Origin: Bemisia tabaci
Lineage: Eukaryota > Arthropoda > Insecta > Hemiptera > Aleyrodidae
Reading direction: 5' to 3'
Length of the DNA stretch: 64,000 nucleotides
Assembly (NCBI RefSeq): GCF_918797505.1
Contig: NC_092793.1
Location: 75,823,912-75,887,911, forward strand
Shown here: piece by piece, positions 11,167 through 24,118 of the stretch
Numbering within the stretch: position 1 is the stretch's first letter
Layout of the letters: every line of letters begins with the position of its first letter
Notes under the pieces: generated by a model
Seen by the model: only the letters and a program-made list of their open reading frames with translations
Told to the model about the DNA's origin: nothing
Databases searched by the model: none
Position numbers and translations under genes: made by a program

Positions 11167-13084
11167 GTTGTTCCGAGAACTCTAAGTGCTTAAAATTCGA
11201 ACTTTCAATGCCCAGGGCACAAGATTAACGCAATTCAATGCGCTTAATCTAACGTCCTCTACTAACACCTATATTCACTAAACCGCTCAAAACTCGTTCT
11301 CACGGAAACAAGAGGAAAGCATCTGGGAAAATCTTGGATTACAGCGATACTGAATAATTGGTTTACGGAAAATTTGCCTTTGAAAATGAAGGTCCTTTTC
11401 CCGTGGACGATCACAAAGTGAAATCATCAAAAGAATCTGGTTTTTACTAACATAAATATGTCAACGTCTTGATGCCGGTACATCGGTTTTCTTTAACAAG
11501 GGGTAATGCTCCACGGCTGCGTACACAAAAGATTGACAGATCGTGCTGAAGTGAGTTATTATCTCGCGTAAAGTGGACGACCCAGGCGTTTGAGACGGCA
11601 GCTCTGGATGCTAGTTGATTAAATTCTCATATAATTGAGTTTTGACTGTTACTGGGTCAAGACCCTTCTCGGAAGTAGCAATTTCAACTCCAAATAAAAC
11701 TTCTTACCGGTGATATACAGGTCAAATAGAGCAAGCTAAGCAGGAAATTCGCGATATCTGTGTTGCACTCCTTGCACAGTGATATATGTAGTTATGGTGA
11801 ATTAATGCACCAAAGTGTACAGTTCAGTAGGAAAAAAGTATTTAACCCCCCTCCCTAAGTCTGAGGAACGAGAGCCCATCAAAAAAAAAAAAAAAAAAAA
11901 GATTCGATATCACAAAACAGTGTCTTTATCTTTTTAGCAAGAAATATTACACGAATAGTAAGAATAGTTCAAATGGTCAGAGTTCAATCGATCAATTTAG
12001 GAATCTACAATTCTTATATTTCATGTTATCATCATTAATCACTGATATAGCATTCACTCCAAACAATGACCGTTTAAAAAAAATCATTGTTGATGTTCCT
12101 CGATTTTGGGAAAGTTTATTTCTGTATTTTACTCTTCATAGTTGTACCTGCTCTATAGTTGTCCATGTTTCTACCGCTTTCTGTAAAGTTCACTTCTACA
12201 TAGGTTATTTGTTTAGGACTAATGAATTCAATCAATCCTCACTCCCATTTGCAATTCTATGAAAATATTTCAACCCTATTGTCCTCAGAAATATCTATTT
12301 AGAGGAAAATATCCAACAGAATACACGTGTCACCAAAAACTTTCACAATGCATCACCTAAAATCAAAATTTTACCTCTTTCTTGTGGTTACCCATGAAAG
12401 TTGACCTCATACCCAGATTTCTAAATTTAAAGTTTCGGTAACTCAATCTATTGTATCGTACATCCCTTTTCCCCCATGATGCATTTTCTCTTTATATTAA
12501 TCAATGCTTGTCGGCAGCATTAACATTATTGACATTTACTTACAACTCAAAGTCAAATCATAATTCGACGGCGAAACTGCAATAACGCGCAACTCGTATG
12601 CACCGTGCACCGCTCATCCAGTCTTCCTGTCAATATTTATTTGTTAAATGTAAGAATACTCAACGAAGCTTTCATAAACTTACCTAATTTTTCTTCTCTG
12701 CGCAAAGAATATTCTGTAAAAAGTTAAAGCAATAGTATTGGCTCCCTATCTCCTTTAATGAAATAAAACTGGAGAGGAGATTTTGAATCGCTGCAATCGC
12801 GATGCACGCATTTGCAGTTTCCCGAATTAATATGATTTCCGAAAAGTTGTTAGCGTGGAAAACAATGTGCAGACGTATTCTAGTCCGAGCTGACAGTGCA
12901 TTGTAAGCGAACGAAACTACCTACGCACTGTGGATTTAGTCATAGTAAATTGGTGAACATGTGCTCTAGAGAATCATTGCACGGACCCCTTATTTTGTGG
13001 CAACGTTTTAATTTTGAATGGTAAGTTTATCATGAGAAAGTTAAACTTGAAATTTGTCTCACCGGAAAAGCATTTAATTTTGGT
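11167..13084. other. unassigned interior of duplication copy 1
   Basis: AT-rich; a 20-A run at 11881-11900; no recognisable coding exon or splice-flanked frame. The same applies to 17321-19238 in copy 2. Confidence 0.4.
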
Positions 13085-13337
13085 ACACGTATCGACGGTA
13101 AAACTGCAAAAATGCGTATCTTGCTTGCTGTGTTTCATAATCTCCTCTCATACTTTGTTTTTAAAAGGGGAAGCAACGAACATTATGGCTTGAAATCCTC
13201 TTGGAATATTCATCAGACAGAGAATAAAAATCACCGACATTTTTAAGAAATTACGTTTGATAGCTTTCCACGTAGGAAATAAAGTAAGTCGGCGACAACA
13301 CAAACCGAGATACGCGTTGCTGCAGTTTCACCATCGA
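13085..13337. mobile_element. inverted-repeat element (TATCGACGGTAAAACTGC family)
   Basis: TATCGACGGTAAAACTGCAA, then ATGCGTATC, is mirrored by GATACGCGTTGCTGCAGTTT, then CACCATCGATA. A weaker related arm (CGACGGCGAAACTGCAATAA) is at about 12567. It is repeated at 19239-19491. Confidence 0.55.
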
Positions 13338-13691
13338 TATGTGAAAAACTCAAAAATAAAAATATTTTCTCCCGAAAAATTCCGTTATATTCCTCGGCAA
13401 AGATTTGGAGGAGACGAATGAAAAGTTCGTAATTTCATGAAAAATTTACCGAAATCCGATACACTGCGTTCTTTGTGCGTTTAGGAAAGATTCTCTGCCA
13501 TTTTCAGTTAAATAGTGGGTCCTCTGCCCACTGCAAAAGCAACGATTCTTTTTTTACCGTGAAAATATTTTTAGAAAAAGCCCTCCTTTCTTTCGCATGA
13601 AGCAATATCTTAATTTATGGATGCTCACATTTTTGTCCGTGGCGTATTATGGAAAGCTTCGGCCCACAGCCCGCGGCCCACAGCTTTATTG

Positions 13692-13945
13692 CCGTGCTAA
13701 GGAAAAACGCCGTATGAACCTTAAGGCGTAGCCAAATTTCCTCAGATAAAATACGAATTTATTGGGGAAGTTGTTAATATTCTTTTTTAAATTTTTCAGA
13801 CTATTTTGTTCGCAATTTTATCTAAAATATCTGAGAATTGCGAGGAAAAATATGCATAAATTTCGTTGAAAACACATATTTTCTTCGAGGAAATTTGGCA
13901 ACTTTCGAATGTTCATACACCGTTTTCCCTTGGCACGGCACTTTA
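13692..13945. mobile_element. GCCGTGCTAAGG inverted-repeat element
   Basis: TGCCGTGCTAAGGAAAAACG at the left is mirrored by CCGTTTTCCCTTGGCACGGC at the right; AGCCAAATTTCCTC pairs with GAGGAAATTTGGC. The second copy is at 19846-20099. Same family as 23862-24114. Confidence 0.8.
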
Positions 13946-14493
13946 CGTTTCACGGTTAGATGTGCGTAGGCATGGAGGTATCCAACGATTCTGCAGGCGT
14001 TACATCCCTCCACGCGCGGTGCATTCCTCTCGTAATTTCGTAAATATTCAGAGCACTTTGAGCGGACCCTGCTTCCCGGAACGCAGTTTATTGGGATCGG
14101 GTAAAAATTGAGTGGGTTTCGCTCCATGCCGGAAAATCTGCTGCGTCATTCCGTTGTCCTGATTTGATTTTTTCTCCGCCCTTTGAAAACGTTTTCCTTC
14201 GCGGAAATTAGGATGCGGGGCTCTTGTCCGCGCACTTGCCGCCGTCCCGTCTTGTTCCCACGGGACTTGGCCTTCGCACGGCCTTCATTCGAATTTTTTA
14301 TTAGAACTTGGTAAATACCTCAGATTTTATATCAACATTGGTTCGCCGGGAAGGCGCTCCGTGTCTAACTTGTGCGTGGGCCTATTTTCCACGCGACGAC
14401 GACAAGTAATACCATGGCTCTGAGTAAAAACGACGTATGATAATTTCAATGTTACCACAAGCGATTCTCGCGAGTTTCCAGTATTGCCGTACT

Positions 14494-14728
14494 AAGGAAA
14501 AACGCCTTCAGACGCCATATTCCCTTGGATAAAATACAAATTTCCAGGGAATTTTCTGATGATTTTCCCTCCAACTTTTCTGAGAATCACATTCGCAGCC
14601 AGATCTAAATTAACTGAAAATCCGAAGAGAAAATATTCCCAACTCTCCTCAAGAATGAGCATTTTATCGGAGGGAATCTGGCAACTCTCGAATGTTCATG
14701 CGACGTTTCGCCTTAGCGCGGTAGAGTG
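14494..14728. mobile_element. GCCGTGCTAAGG family, diverged copy
   Basis: TTGCCGTACTAAGGAAAAAC on the left and GAATCTGGCAACTCTCGAAT, then CGTTTCGCCTTAGCGCGG, on the right match the family ends. Repeated at 20648-20882. Confidence 0.7.
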
Positions 14729-14761
14729 GTGGGCTGCCCCAATTTGAACACGAGTAAAACG

Positions 14762-14905
14762 GATCTCATTTTGTAATGAGGAACTACTACCTCAGGCTCA
14801 TAAGAGATACAAAATTTATGCCACTAGTTCCCACCCCCTCCTATAGATACGTGCTTTTATGAATGTGCCAGGAAATAGTTGTTCTTCATTGCAAAATGTA
14901 ATGCT
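14762..14905. repeat. ACTACATTTTGCAATT family, diverged copy
   Basis: ATTTTGTAATGAGGAACTAC on the left and CATTGCAAAATGTAATG on the right resemble the short inverted-repeat family at 48779-48920 and 50564-50705. Repeated in copy 2 at about 20916-21059. Confidence 0.4.
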
Positions 14906-15799
14906 AATAATCTACAATAGAGTATCTGGAGCGTGTTCTACGGGTCAGAATAAGACTTTTTACCATCAAAAAGTTTTTTCCAAAAATGCTCTCCGTCGAA
15001 AGCACGGACCCCAAAATAGTAGGGAGATCATCAATTTTCTGGATTTTTACAACAGTTAAGGACCAAAATCCTCGCAAATTGGCTACCAATTCCCAAACTT
15101 TATCGCATTGAATTTATCCAAGGGTCTCAAAATTATCGAAATCCCAAGATGGATTGCAATAAGTCTATTGTGGAGAAATCAAGTTCTTGTACCCTAAAAG
15201 ATCCAAGACCGTCCTGGAACCTCCCTTTAACTTGAGATCTCAATATTTTCTAGACTATGTATGTGTTCAGCTCTACAAAGTAACGAAAGTAGCCATTTTA
15301 AATAAGTTCTGGTTCAGAACTGCCACTAAAATTCGGAAAAATACGAACATTTTTCAACAGAATTTAAGGATCACATTTCCATCTGGGGACGGATTTTGGA
15401 GAGAGAAAAGTAAAGAAGGGGAATAGTCTGATTTTGACCCGGAGAACGCCATCCTGCAATTTTGCGGATAAATACGTGTATCAATCGCCGAAAGAAAAAC
15501 TTTAAAACTTTGGATGTCTTTTAATGACTTTAAAGGCTTTTAAAATTGTTTTAAGCGTATTAATAAATTACTTTAAAAGTTCTAAAATCTCTCGTATCAT
15601 CATGACGTATCTCCTGAAAGATTCACTATCGTGTATGAGATGTTTTAGCTCTTCTCCGCTGTAAAGAAACGTCTCTGAAACATTTTATCGTTTTCAGAAG
15701 TAGTTTTACAAAACATCTTCTAAGTGTCCTGCATCTTCCTTCACTCCGAGGGGGAACTATGTTCACAGTTGCCTGTGCTTTCGTCCTGCAAAAAAACCG

Positions 15800-16016
15800 T
15801 ATGAATCTTCAGGCGTTGCCAAATTTTCCTCGATCAAATACGAATCTCCTGAGAAAGTTGAATATCTTTATCTTCCAATTTTTCTCTCTTTTCTTTTCTT
15901 TTTTGTGGGATTTAATCTAAAATTGATGAAAATTTCAGGGGAAAATGTGCCAAACCTTTTCCAAAACTAGAGTTTTTAGCCAGGGGAATTTGGCAACATT
16001 CGAATGTTCTCACGGC
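15800..16016. mobile_element. GCCGTGCTAAGG family, diverged copy
   Basis: ACCGTATGAATCTTCAGGCG, then TTGCCAAATTTTCCTC, on the left and GGGGAATTTGGCAACATTCG, then AATGTTCTCACGGC, on the right. The outermost left bases are not conserved. Repeated at about 21955-22171. Confidence 0.55.
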
Positions 16017-16138
16017 AGCGTGTGGCAGGGCATTATTTTGGCGAAGCAGATTTGGCAAGGAAGCCTCATCGCCATCGTGGAGATAGGAGCCGGTATTCGG
16101 ATCCGCTATCTGCAGCGTGCATTTTCATCCCGAAACAC

Positions 16139-16171
16139 CTCCCGCACCCCCGCACCCCCGCACCCTTGCAA
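16139..16171. repeat. CCCGCACC minisatellite
   Basis: Three 8-bp units in copy 1; the matching place in copy 2 (near 22296-22327) has four. It is the largest difference between the two duplicate copies. Confidence 0.9.
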
Positions 16172-16215
16172 CCCCCCGCCCCGCCCCACCCTGGCCGGCG
16201 TCCCAAAACTCCACC

Positions 16216-16340
16216 GCCATCCACTTGATGACCGGCCAATCAGGGTCAGGTATCGCAATCTGGCCATCGATGCGAAACGTGGTGAGATCAAGTTCGGATA
16301 AGAGTTGGTAGCCCACTCTAGCGGCCATTCGCTGCGACAT
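16216..16340 (-). pseudogene. truncated duplicate of the candidate exon
   Basis: This carries the same splice acceptor and the first 125 nt of the exon at 10050-10186, encoding the part up to KWMA. The duplication breakpoint then replaces the last codons and the GTAAGG donor with sequence reading VEFWDAGQ. Without its donor it could not be spliced as the original is. If the duplication is an assembly artefact, this exon copy does not exist. Confidence 0.55.
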
Positions 16341-17267
16341 CTGAAAAAAAATAAATAAATAAAAAACTACCGTGTAAGCTTTGTTGAAAATATACTCGGA
16401 AAACCTTCGTGAGCACACTCTTAACTGATCATTGGTGATTCCACTTCTAAAAAAGTAGAGAAAACAATTTAATTTTCATCAGAGGGGAAAGTTATCTCAA
16501 GCATGAGTGCTCATTGATAATAATTCAAGAGGCTTCACTCAAGAGGAAAAATACACGGCATAATACCATATTGCCATAAAGCTTGCAATAATATTTCATT
16601 TTGGCAATATTACTTCATATCTCGCACGTTTGATAACCCGCCGGAGGACAGTTCTTTAAAGAAAGTGTTGGCGGAGATAAATTGAGCTCAAATAAGCGAA
16701 CGATTTACCTACGCACAAATCTGCTTGTACACGAAATCTGTAACTATAGGCGTAGTTGAATCAAGCGACGCATTAATTTTATTTTTTTTTACTTTTTTTA
16801 CTTTTATTTTTTTATTTTATTTTGTTTATTTTATATATTGCTTCTTATTTATTTTATTTAATGTTTTTATTTTATTTTTTTTCTTTTATTTTCTTCATTG
16901 TATATGTTTATTTTTATTTTTTTTATTTTATTTTATTTTATTTTTTTTATTTTCTTAATTTTTTTATTTTTTTATTTTTTCTTTCTTTTTCAATATCCTA
17001 AAAGTCTTCATGAAACCCAGTGGCCAACCTCTCCTCATAAAGTTACTTCAATAAATCTCAAAGCTTTTTTTCCGTCAGATTGTCTCATCCATCGCCAGAT
17101 AATACTTCGTGAAAAAGGGGAAAACAGATCATACTCAAAAACGTGATAAACGCGACACAAGACAGAATTTCCTGGAGAAGAATAAAGCATTCCTATTCGA
17201 GAACTTCAGAACTGAATGCTCGAAAAAATTAAACCAAACTGAAGGCATGTGGCAATTTAAAGTTCAA

Positions 17268-17308
<41 letters not shown>

Positions 17309-20300
17309 ATAAAAAAAAAAGTTGTTCCGAGAACTCTAAGTGCTTAAAATTCGAACTTTCAATGCCCAGGGCACAAGATTAACGCAATTCAATGCGCTTA
17401 ATCTAACGTCCTCTACTAACACCTATATTCACTAAACCGCTCAAAACTCGTTCTCACGGAAACAAGAGGAAAGCATCTGGGAAAATCTTGGATTACAGCG
17501 ATACTGAATAATTGGTTTACGGAAAATTTGCCTTTGAAAATGAAGGTCCTTTTCCCGTGGACGATCACAAAGTGAAATCATCAAAAGAATCTGGTTTTTA
17601 CTAACATAAATATGTCAACGTCTTGATGCCGGTACATCGGTTTTCTTTAACAAGGGGTAATGCTCCACGGCTGCGTACACAAAAGATTGACAGATCGTGC
17701 TGAAGTGAGTTATTATCTCGCGTAAAGTGGACGACCCAGGCGTTTGAGACGGCAGCTCTGGATGCTAGTTGATTAAATTCTCATATAATTGAGTTTTGAC
17801 TGTTACTGGGTCAAGACCCTTCTCGGAAGTAGCAATTTCAACTCCAAATAAAACTTCTTACCGGTGATATACAGGTCAAATAGAGCAAGCTAAGCAGGAA
17901 ATTCGCGATATCTGTGTTGCACTCCTTGCACAGTGATATATGTAGTTATGGTGAATTAATGCACCAAAGTGTACAGTTCAGTAGGAAAAAAGTATTTAAC
18001 CCCCCTCCCTAAGTCTGAGGAACGAGAGCCCATCAAAAAAAAAAAAAAAAAAAAGATTCGATATCACAAAACAGTGTCTTTATCTTTTTAGCAAGAAATA
18101 TTACACGAATAGTAAGAATAGTTCAAATGGTCAGAGTTCAATCGATCAATTTAGGAATCTACAATTCTTATATTTCATGTTATCATCATTAATCACTGAT
18201 ATAGCATTCACTCCAAACAATGACCGTTTAAAAAAAATCATTGTTGATGTTCCTCGATTTTGGGAAAGTTTATTTCTGTATTTTACTCTTCATAGTTGTA
18301 CCTGCTCTATAGTTGTCCATGTTTCTACCGCTTTCTGTAAAGTTCACTTCTACATAGGTTATTTGTTTAGGACTAATGAATTCAATCAATCCTCACTCCC
18401 ATTTGCAATTCTATGAAAATATTTCAACCCTATTGTCCTCAGAAATATCTATTTAGAGGAAAATATCCAACAGAATACACGTGTCACCAAAAACTTTCAC
18501 AATGCATCACCTAAAATCAAAATTTTACCTCTTTCTTGTGGTTACCCATGAAAGTTGACCTCATACCCAGATTTCTAAATTTAAAGTTTCGGTAACTCAA
18601 TCTATTGTATCGTACATCCCTTTTCCCCCATGATGCATTTTCTCTTTATATTAATCAATGCTTGTCGGCAGCATTAACATTATTGACATTTACTTACAAC
18701 TCAAAGTCAAATCATAATTCGACGGCGAAACTGCAATAACGCGCAACTCGTATGCACCGTGCACCGCTCATCCAGTCTTCCTGTCAATATTTATTTGTTA
18801 AATGTAAGAATACTCAACGAAGCTTTCATAAACTTACCTAATTTTTCTTCTCTGCGCAAAGAATATTCTGTAAAAAGTTAAAGCAATAGTATTGGCTCCC
18901 TATCTCCTTTAATGAAATAAAACTGGAGAGGAGATTTTGAATCGCTGCAATCGCGATGCACGCATTTGCAGTTTCCCGAATTAATATGATTTCCGAAAAG
19001 TTGTTAGCGTGGAAAACAATGTGCAGACGTATTCTAGTCCGAGCTGACAGTGCATTGTAAGCGAACGAAACTACCTACGCACTGTGGATTTAGTCATAGT
19101 AAATTGGTGAACATGTGCTCTAGAGAATCATTGCACGGACCCCTTATTTTGTGGCAACGTTTTAATTTTGAATGGTAAGTTTATCATGAGAAAGTTAAAC
19201 TTGAAATTTGTCTCACCGGAAAAGCATTTAATTTTGGTACACGTATCGACGGTAAAACTGCAAAAATGCGTATCTTGCTTGCTGTGTTTCATAATCTCCT
19301 CTCATACTTTGTTTTTAAAAGGGGAAGCAACGAACATTATGGCTTGAAATCCTCTTGGAATATTCATCAGACAGAGAATAAAAATCACCGACATTTTTAA
19401 GAAATTACGTTTGATAGCTTTCCACGTAGGAAATAAAGTAAGTCGGCGACAACACAAACCGAGATACGCGTTGCTGCAGTTTCACCATCGATATGTGAAA
19501 AACTCAAAAATAAAAATATTTTCTCCCGAAAAATTCCGTTATATTCCTCGGCAAAGATTTGGAGGAGACGAATGAAAAGTTCGTAATTTCATGAAAAATT
19601 TACCGAAATCCGATACACTGCGTTCTTTGTGCGTTTAGGAAAGATTCTCTGCCATTTTCAGTTAAATAGTGGGTCCTCTGCCCACTGCAAAAGCAACGAT
19701 TCTTTTTTTACCGTGAAAATATTTTTAGAAAAAGCCCTCCTTTCTTTCGCATGAAGCAATATCTTAATTTATGGATGCTCACATTTTTGTCCGTGGCGTA
19801 TTATGGAAAGCTTCGGCCCACAGCCCGCGGCCCACAGCTTTATTGCCGTGCTAAGGAAAAACGCCGTATGAACCTTAAGGCGTAGCCAAATTTCCTCAGA
19901 TAAAATACGAATTTATTGGGGAAGTTGTTAATATTCTTTTTTAAATTTTTCAGACTATTTTGTTCGCAATTTTATCTAAAATATCTGAGAATTGCGAGGA
20001 AAAATATGCATAAATTTCGTTGAAAACACATATTTTCTTCGAGGAAATTTGGCAACTTTCGAATGTTCATACACCGTTTTCCCTTGGCACGGCACTTTAC
20101 GTTTCACGGTTAGATGTGCGTAGGCATGGAGGTATCCAACGATTCTGCAGGCGTTACATCCCTCCACGCGCGGTGCATTCCTCTCGTAATTTCGTAAATA
20201 TTCAGAGCACTTTGAGCGGACCCTGCTTCCCGGAACGCAGTTTATTGGGATCGGGTAAAAATTGAGTGGGTTTCGCTCCATGCCGGAAAATCTGCTGCGT

Positions 20301-22374
20301 CATTCCGTTGTCCTGATTTGATTTTTTCTCCGCCCTTTGAAAACGTTTTCCTTCGCGGAAATTAGGATGCGGGGCTCTTGTCCGCGCACTTGCCGCCGTC
20401 CCGTCTTGTTCCCACGGGACTTGGCCTTCGCACGGCCTTCATTCGAATTTTTTATTAGAACTTGGTAAATACCTCAGATTTTATATCAACATTGGTTCGC
20501 CGGGAAGGCGCTCCGTGTCTAACTTGTGCGTGGGCCTATTTTCCACGCGACGACGACAAGTAATACCATGGCTCTGAGTAAAAACGACGTATGATAATTT
20601 CAATGTTACCACAAGCGATTCTCGCGAGTTTCCAGTATTGCCGTACTAAGGAAAAACGCCTTCAGACGCCATATTCCCTTGGATAAAATACAAATTTCCA
20701 GGGAATTTTCTGATGATTTTCCCTCCAACTTTTCTGAGAATCACATTCGCAGCCAGATCTAAATTAACTGAAAATCCGAAGAGAAAATATTCCCAACTCT
20801 CCTCAAGAATGAGCATTTTATCGGAGGGAATCTGGCAACTCTCGAATGTTCATGCGACGTTTCGCCTTAGCGCGGTAGAGTGGTGGGCTGCCCCAATTTG
20901 AACACGAGTAAAACGGATCTCATTTTGTAATGAGGAACTACTACCTCAGGCTCATAAGAGATACAAAATTTATGCCACTAGTTCCCACCCCCTCCTATAG
21001 ATACGTGCTTTTATGAATGTGCCAGGAAATAGTTGTTCTTCATTGCAAAATGTAATGTTAATAATGTACAATAGAGTATCTGGAGCGTGTTCTACGGGTC
21101 AGAATAAGACTTTTTACCATCAAAAAGTTTTTTTCCAAAAATGCTCTCCGTCGAAAGCACGGACCCCAAAATAGTAGGGAGATCATCAATTTTCTGGATT
21201 TTTACAACAGTTAAGGACCAAAATCCTCGCAAATTGGCTACCAATTCCCAAACTTTATCGCATTGAATTTATCCAAGGGTCTCAAAATTATCGAAATCCC
21301 AAGATGGATTGCAATAAGTCTATTGTGGAGAAATCAAGTTCTTGTACCCTAAAAGATCCAAGACCGTCCTGGAACCTCCCTTTAACTTGAGATCTCAATA
21401 TTTTCTAGACTATGTATGTGTTCAGCTCTACAAAGTAACGAAAGTAGCCATTTTAAATAAGTTCTGGTTCAGAACTGCCACTAAAATTCGGAAAAATACG
21501 AACATTTTTCAACAGAATTTAAGGATCACATTTCCATCTGGGGACGGATTTTGGAGAGAGAAAAGTAAAGAAGGGGAATAGTCTGATTTTGACCCGGAGA
21601 ACGCCATCCTGCAATTTTGCGGATAAATACGTGTATCAATCGCCGAAAGAAAAACTTTAAAACTTTGGATGTCTTTTAATGACTTTAAAGGCTTTTAAAA
21701 TTGTTTTAAGCGTATTAATAAATTACTTTAAAAGTTCTAAAATCTCTCGTATCATCATGACGTATCTCCTGAAAGATTCACTATCGTGTATGAGATGTTT
21801 TAGCTCTTCTCCGCTGTAAAGAAACGTCTCTGAAACATTTTATCGTTTTCAGAAGTAGTTTTACAAAACATCTTCTAAGTGTCCTGCATCTTCCTTCACT
21901 CCGAGGGGGAACTATGTTCACAGTTGCCTGTGCTTTCGTCCTGCAAAAAAACCGTATGAATCTTCAGGCGTTGCCAAATTTTCCTCGATCAAATACGAAT
22001 CTCCTGAGAAAGTTGAATATCTTTATCTTCCAATTTTTCTCTCTTTTCTTTTCTTTTTTGTGGGATTTAATCTAAAATTGATGAAAATTTCAGGGGAAAA
22101 TGTGCCAAACCTTTTCCAAAACTAGAGTTTTTAGCCAGGGGAATTTGGCAACATTCGAATGTTCTCACGGCAGCGTGTGGCAGGGCATTATTTTGGCGAA
22201 GCAGATTTGGCAAGGAAGCCTCATCGCCATCGTGGAGATAGGAGCCGGTATTCGGATCCGCTATCTGCAGCGTGCATTTTCATCCCGAAACACCTCCCGC
22301 ACCCCCGCACCCCCGCACCCCCGCACCCTTGCAACCCCCCGCCCCGCCCCACCCTGGCCGGCGTCCCAAAACTC
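16216..22374. repeat. 6.15-kb tandem duplication, copy 2
   Basis: Direct repeat of 10062-16211 (see there). It is 9 bases longer because of the extra T and the extra 8-bp unit. It ends at ACTC, where copy 1 runs into the 4-base junction CACC and copy 2 into unique sequence GATCTTCC. Confidence 0.97.
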
Positions 22375-23102
22375 GATCTTCCTCCTCTTGAGATCGACGT
22401 GGGAGGTAAGCACATATATTTCGCACTGTTCACTTGGCATCTCTATTCATTCTGCACCCCGTCCACCCCACCCCCCACCCCCCGTAAAAACCTGATCCCC
22501 GCCTGAATCTATGTCAAGGCTCCGCGAATCGTCCGTCGTCCATGCTACCGTTTTATAAAAAAAACGTCGCTCAAACATTCGGACGTTATCAAAGTCACCT
22601 CATAACTTACAATTTTCTTGAAAACTTATTAATATTTCTACTCCAATTTTGTTTTCTCTCTCTTGGATAATTTCATTTGCACTTTTATCTCATCAAGCAT
22701 GTTCTGGATAGGCTTAAAGAGAAAAGATCTAAATCTCAGACAATTTGCCGAAGTAGTGCTTCCGAGCGTCTCCGGTGCGTCGCCCGTCGCGCGTCGTTCA
22801 AATTAAGAGGTGAATTAATTTGGTCATTCGGTACCCATCTTGATCAAATCGCTTACGCACTGCAATTTCTAGCCCGTCGTAAAATCACTCATTTGCATAG
22901 GGAAACCAATGATGCTAACGTCGTTTCTGAACGGAGCCAGATATTGCAGTTCCAAATTGTAAAATGCAGTCCAATTTTGAAAGACAAGAGCCAAACCGCC
23001 ACTACATAGTACAAGTACTCGCTTCGTGGCAGAGCAGCAAAACAATCACAGAAATCGTCTGCCGTTCAAAGTAAAACCGCCGTATCTCCATCCAACGCTT
23101 TC
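22375..23102. other. unassigned stretch right of the duplication
   Basis: A strong donor-like sequence GGGAG|GTAAGC lies at 22401-22411. In one frame the bases before it read VPKLDLPPLEIDVGG, with no acceptor that I can place, so an exon is not claimed. A diverged ACTACATTTTGCAATT-family copy ends at about 22980. Confidence 0.35.
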
Positions 23103-23361
23103 CCAATTGGACGGAGTTAAACAGAAAGGAACCAAGCCACATCGGGATCGAGCCGAGAAAAAGAGGTTTAAAGTTTGGCTCCGGCATAAGACTCAATGTA
23201 AAACATAAACTTCAAGTTCAATTTCTGCAAAATTTGCTCCAACAAAAACTTTGAACTTTTGGCAATAGATAGTAGAGCTGTGGTTGAGTTCAAAACCACT
23301 CATAACTCAATTTTTTCCAAAATGTGGGTTGGTTCCTTTCTGCTTAACGTAGTCCAATTTT
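23103..23361. mobile_element. inverted-repeat element (AATTGGACGGAGTTAAACAG family)
   Basis: The left arm CAATTGGACGGAGTTAAACA, then GAAAGGAACCAAGCCACAT, is mirrored by ATGTGGGTTGGTTCCTTTC, then TGCTTAACGTAGTCCAATT. The arms are about 45 bp with several mismatches. Non-coding. Confidence 0.7.
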
Positions 23362-23861
23362 TCTCTAGCAAAATGCTGTTTTACGAAAAACCCAACAAAT
23401 ATTCATCCTTCATTTTTTTAATGCAACTCTGCCACACCATTAGGAGCTAAAAATGAAAAAATGAAGCCTAGTAGGAATTGCAATAGAGCAGTAAGTGCTG
23501 GAAAAAAGGAAACAATTTTGAGTGGAGTTACGGCGTTTTTCCTGTGGAAGGCAGATGTCTCATCCGATAATTCCTTCAAATCCCACTAACATCTTCCATT
23601 TTGTTTTTTTTTCTTTTAAATTTTTTTCTTGCACAGTTTTGCTGTTCATCAGAACGTTCGAACAGATCTGGATGTTTCCTCGGGAATTTAATACGTACAC
23701 ACCCGCATTAAAAAGGAAAGAAAAATATGAATCAACGGATTTATCTCCAGGCAGTATTGCAGTATTGCAGTATTGTCCAACTAAGCAAACGCGATTTTGA
23801 AGATCTAAACGAGGGATGGATCTGGATCGGCAGTGCAAGTCTCACTCACGTTTCTTCTGTA
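23362..23861. other. unassigned stretch
   Basis: AT-rich; GCAGTATT is repeated three times at about 23752-23775. No gene seen. Confidence 0.4.
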
Positions 23862-24114
23862 CTGCCGTGCTAAGGAAAAACGCCGTATGAACCTTCAGGC
23901 GTTGTCAAATTTCCTTTGGTAAATCACCAATTTTCTGGAAAATTTGTAAATATTTTTCCTCCAATTTTTCAAATAATTTTGTTCGCGATTTCACCTAAAG
24001 TTCCTGAAAATTTCAAGGAAAAATATTCATAACTTTCTTCAAAAATAACTCTTCTATGAGAGGAAATTTGGCAACTCTCGAATGTTCATACGGCGTTCTT
24101 CCTTAGCACGGCAG
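23862..24114. mobile_element. GCCGTGCTAAGG inverted-repeat element, best copy
   Basis: It opens CTGCCGTGCTAAGGAAAAAC and closes TTCTTCCTTAGCACGGCAG. Inner arms CAAATTTCCTTTGG and GAGGAAATTTGGCAACTCTC also pair. TGTA lies on both sides (23858-23861, 24115-24118), which would fit a TA or TGTA target duplication. Confidence 0.85.
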
Positions 24115-24118
24115 TGTA

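Larger units (their letters stand above)
10062..16211. repeat. 6.15-kb tandem duplication, copy 1
   Basis: This matches 16216-22374 base for base except for two substitutions (14904 C to T and 14912 C to G in copy 2), one extra T in a homopolymer (near 14973) and one extra 8-bp CCCGCACC unit (near 16139). The copies are separated only by the 4 bases CACC. The left edge lies inside the candidate exon. The interior holds T-rich and A-rich simple repeats, three members of the GCCGTGCTAAGG family and one fold-back, but no complete gene. Confidence 0.97.
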
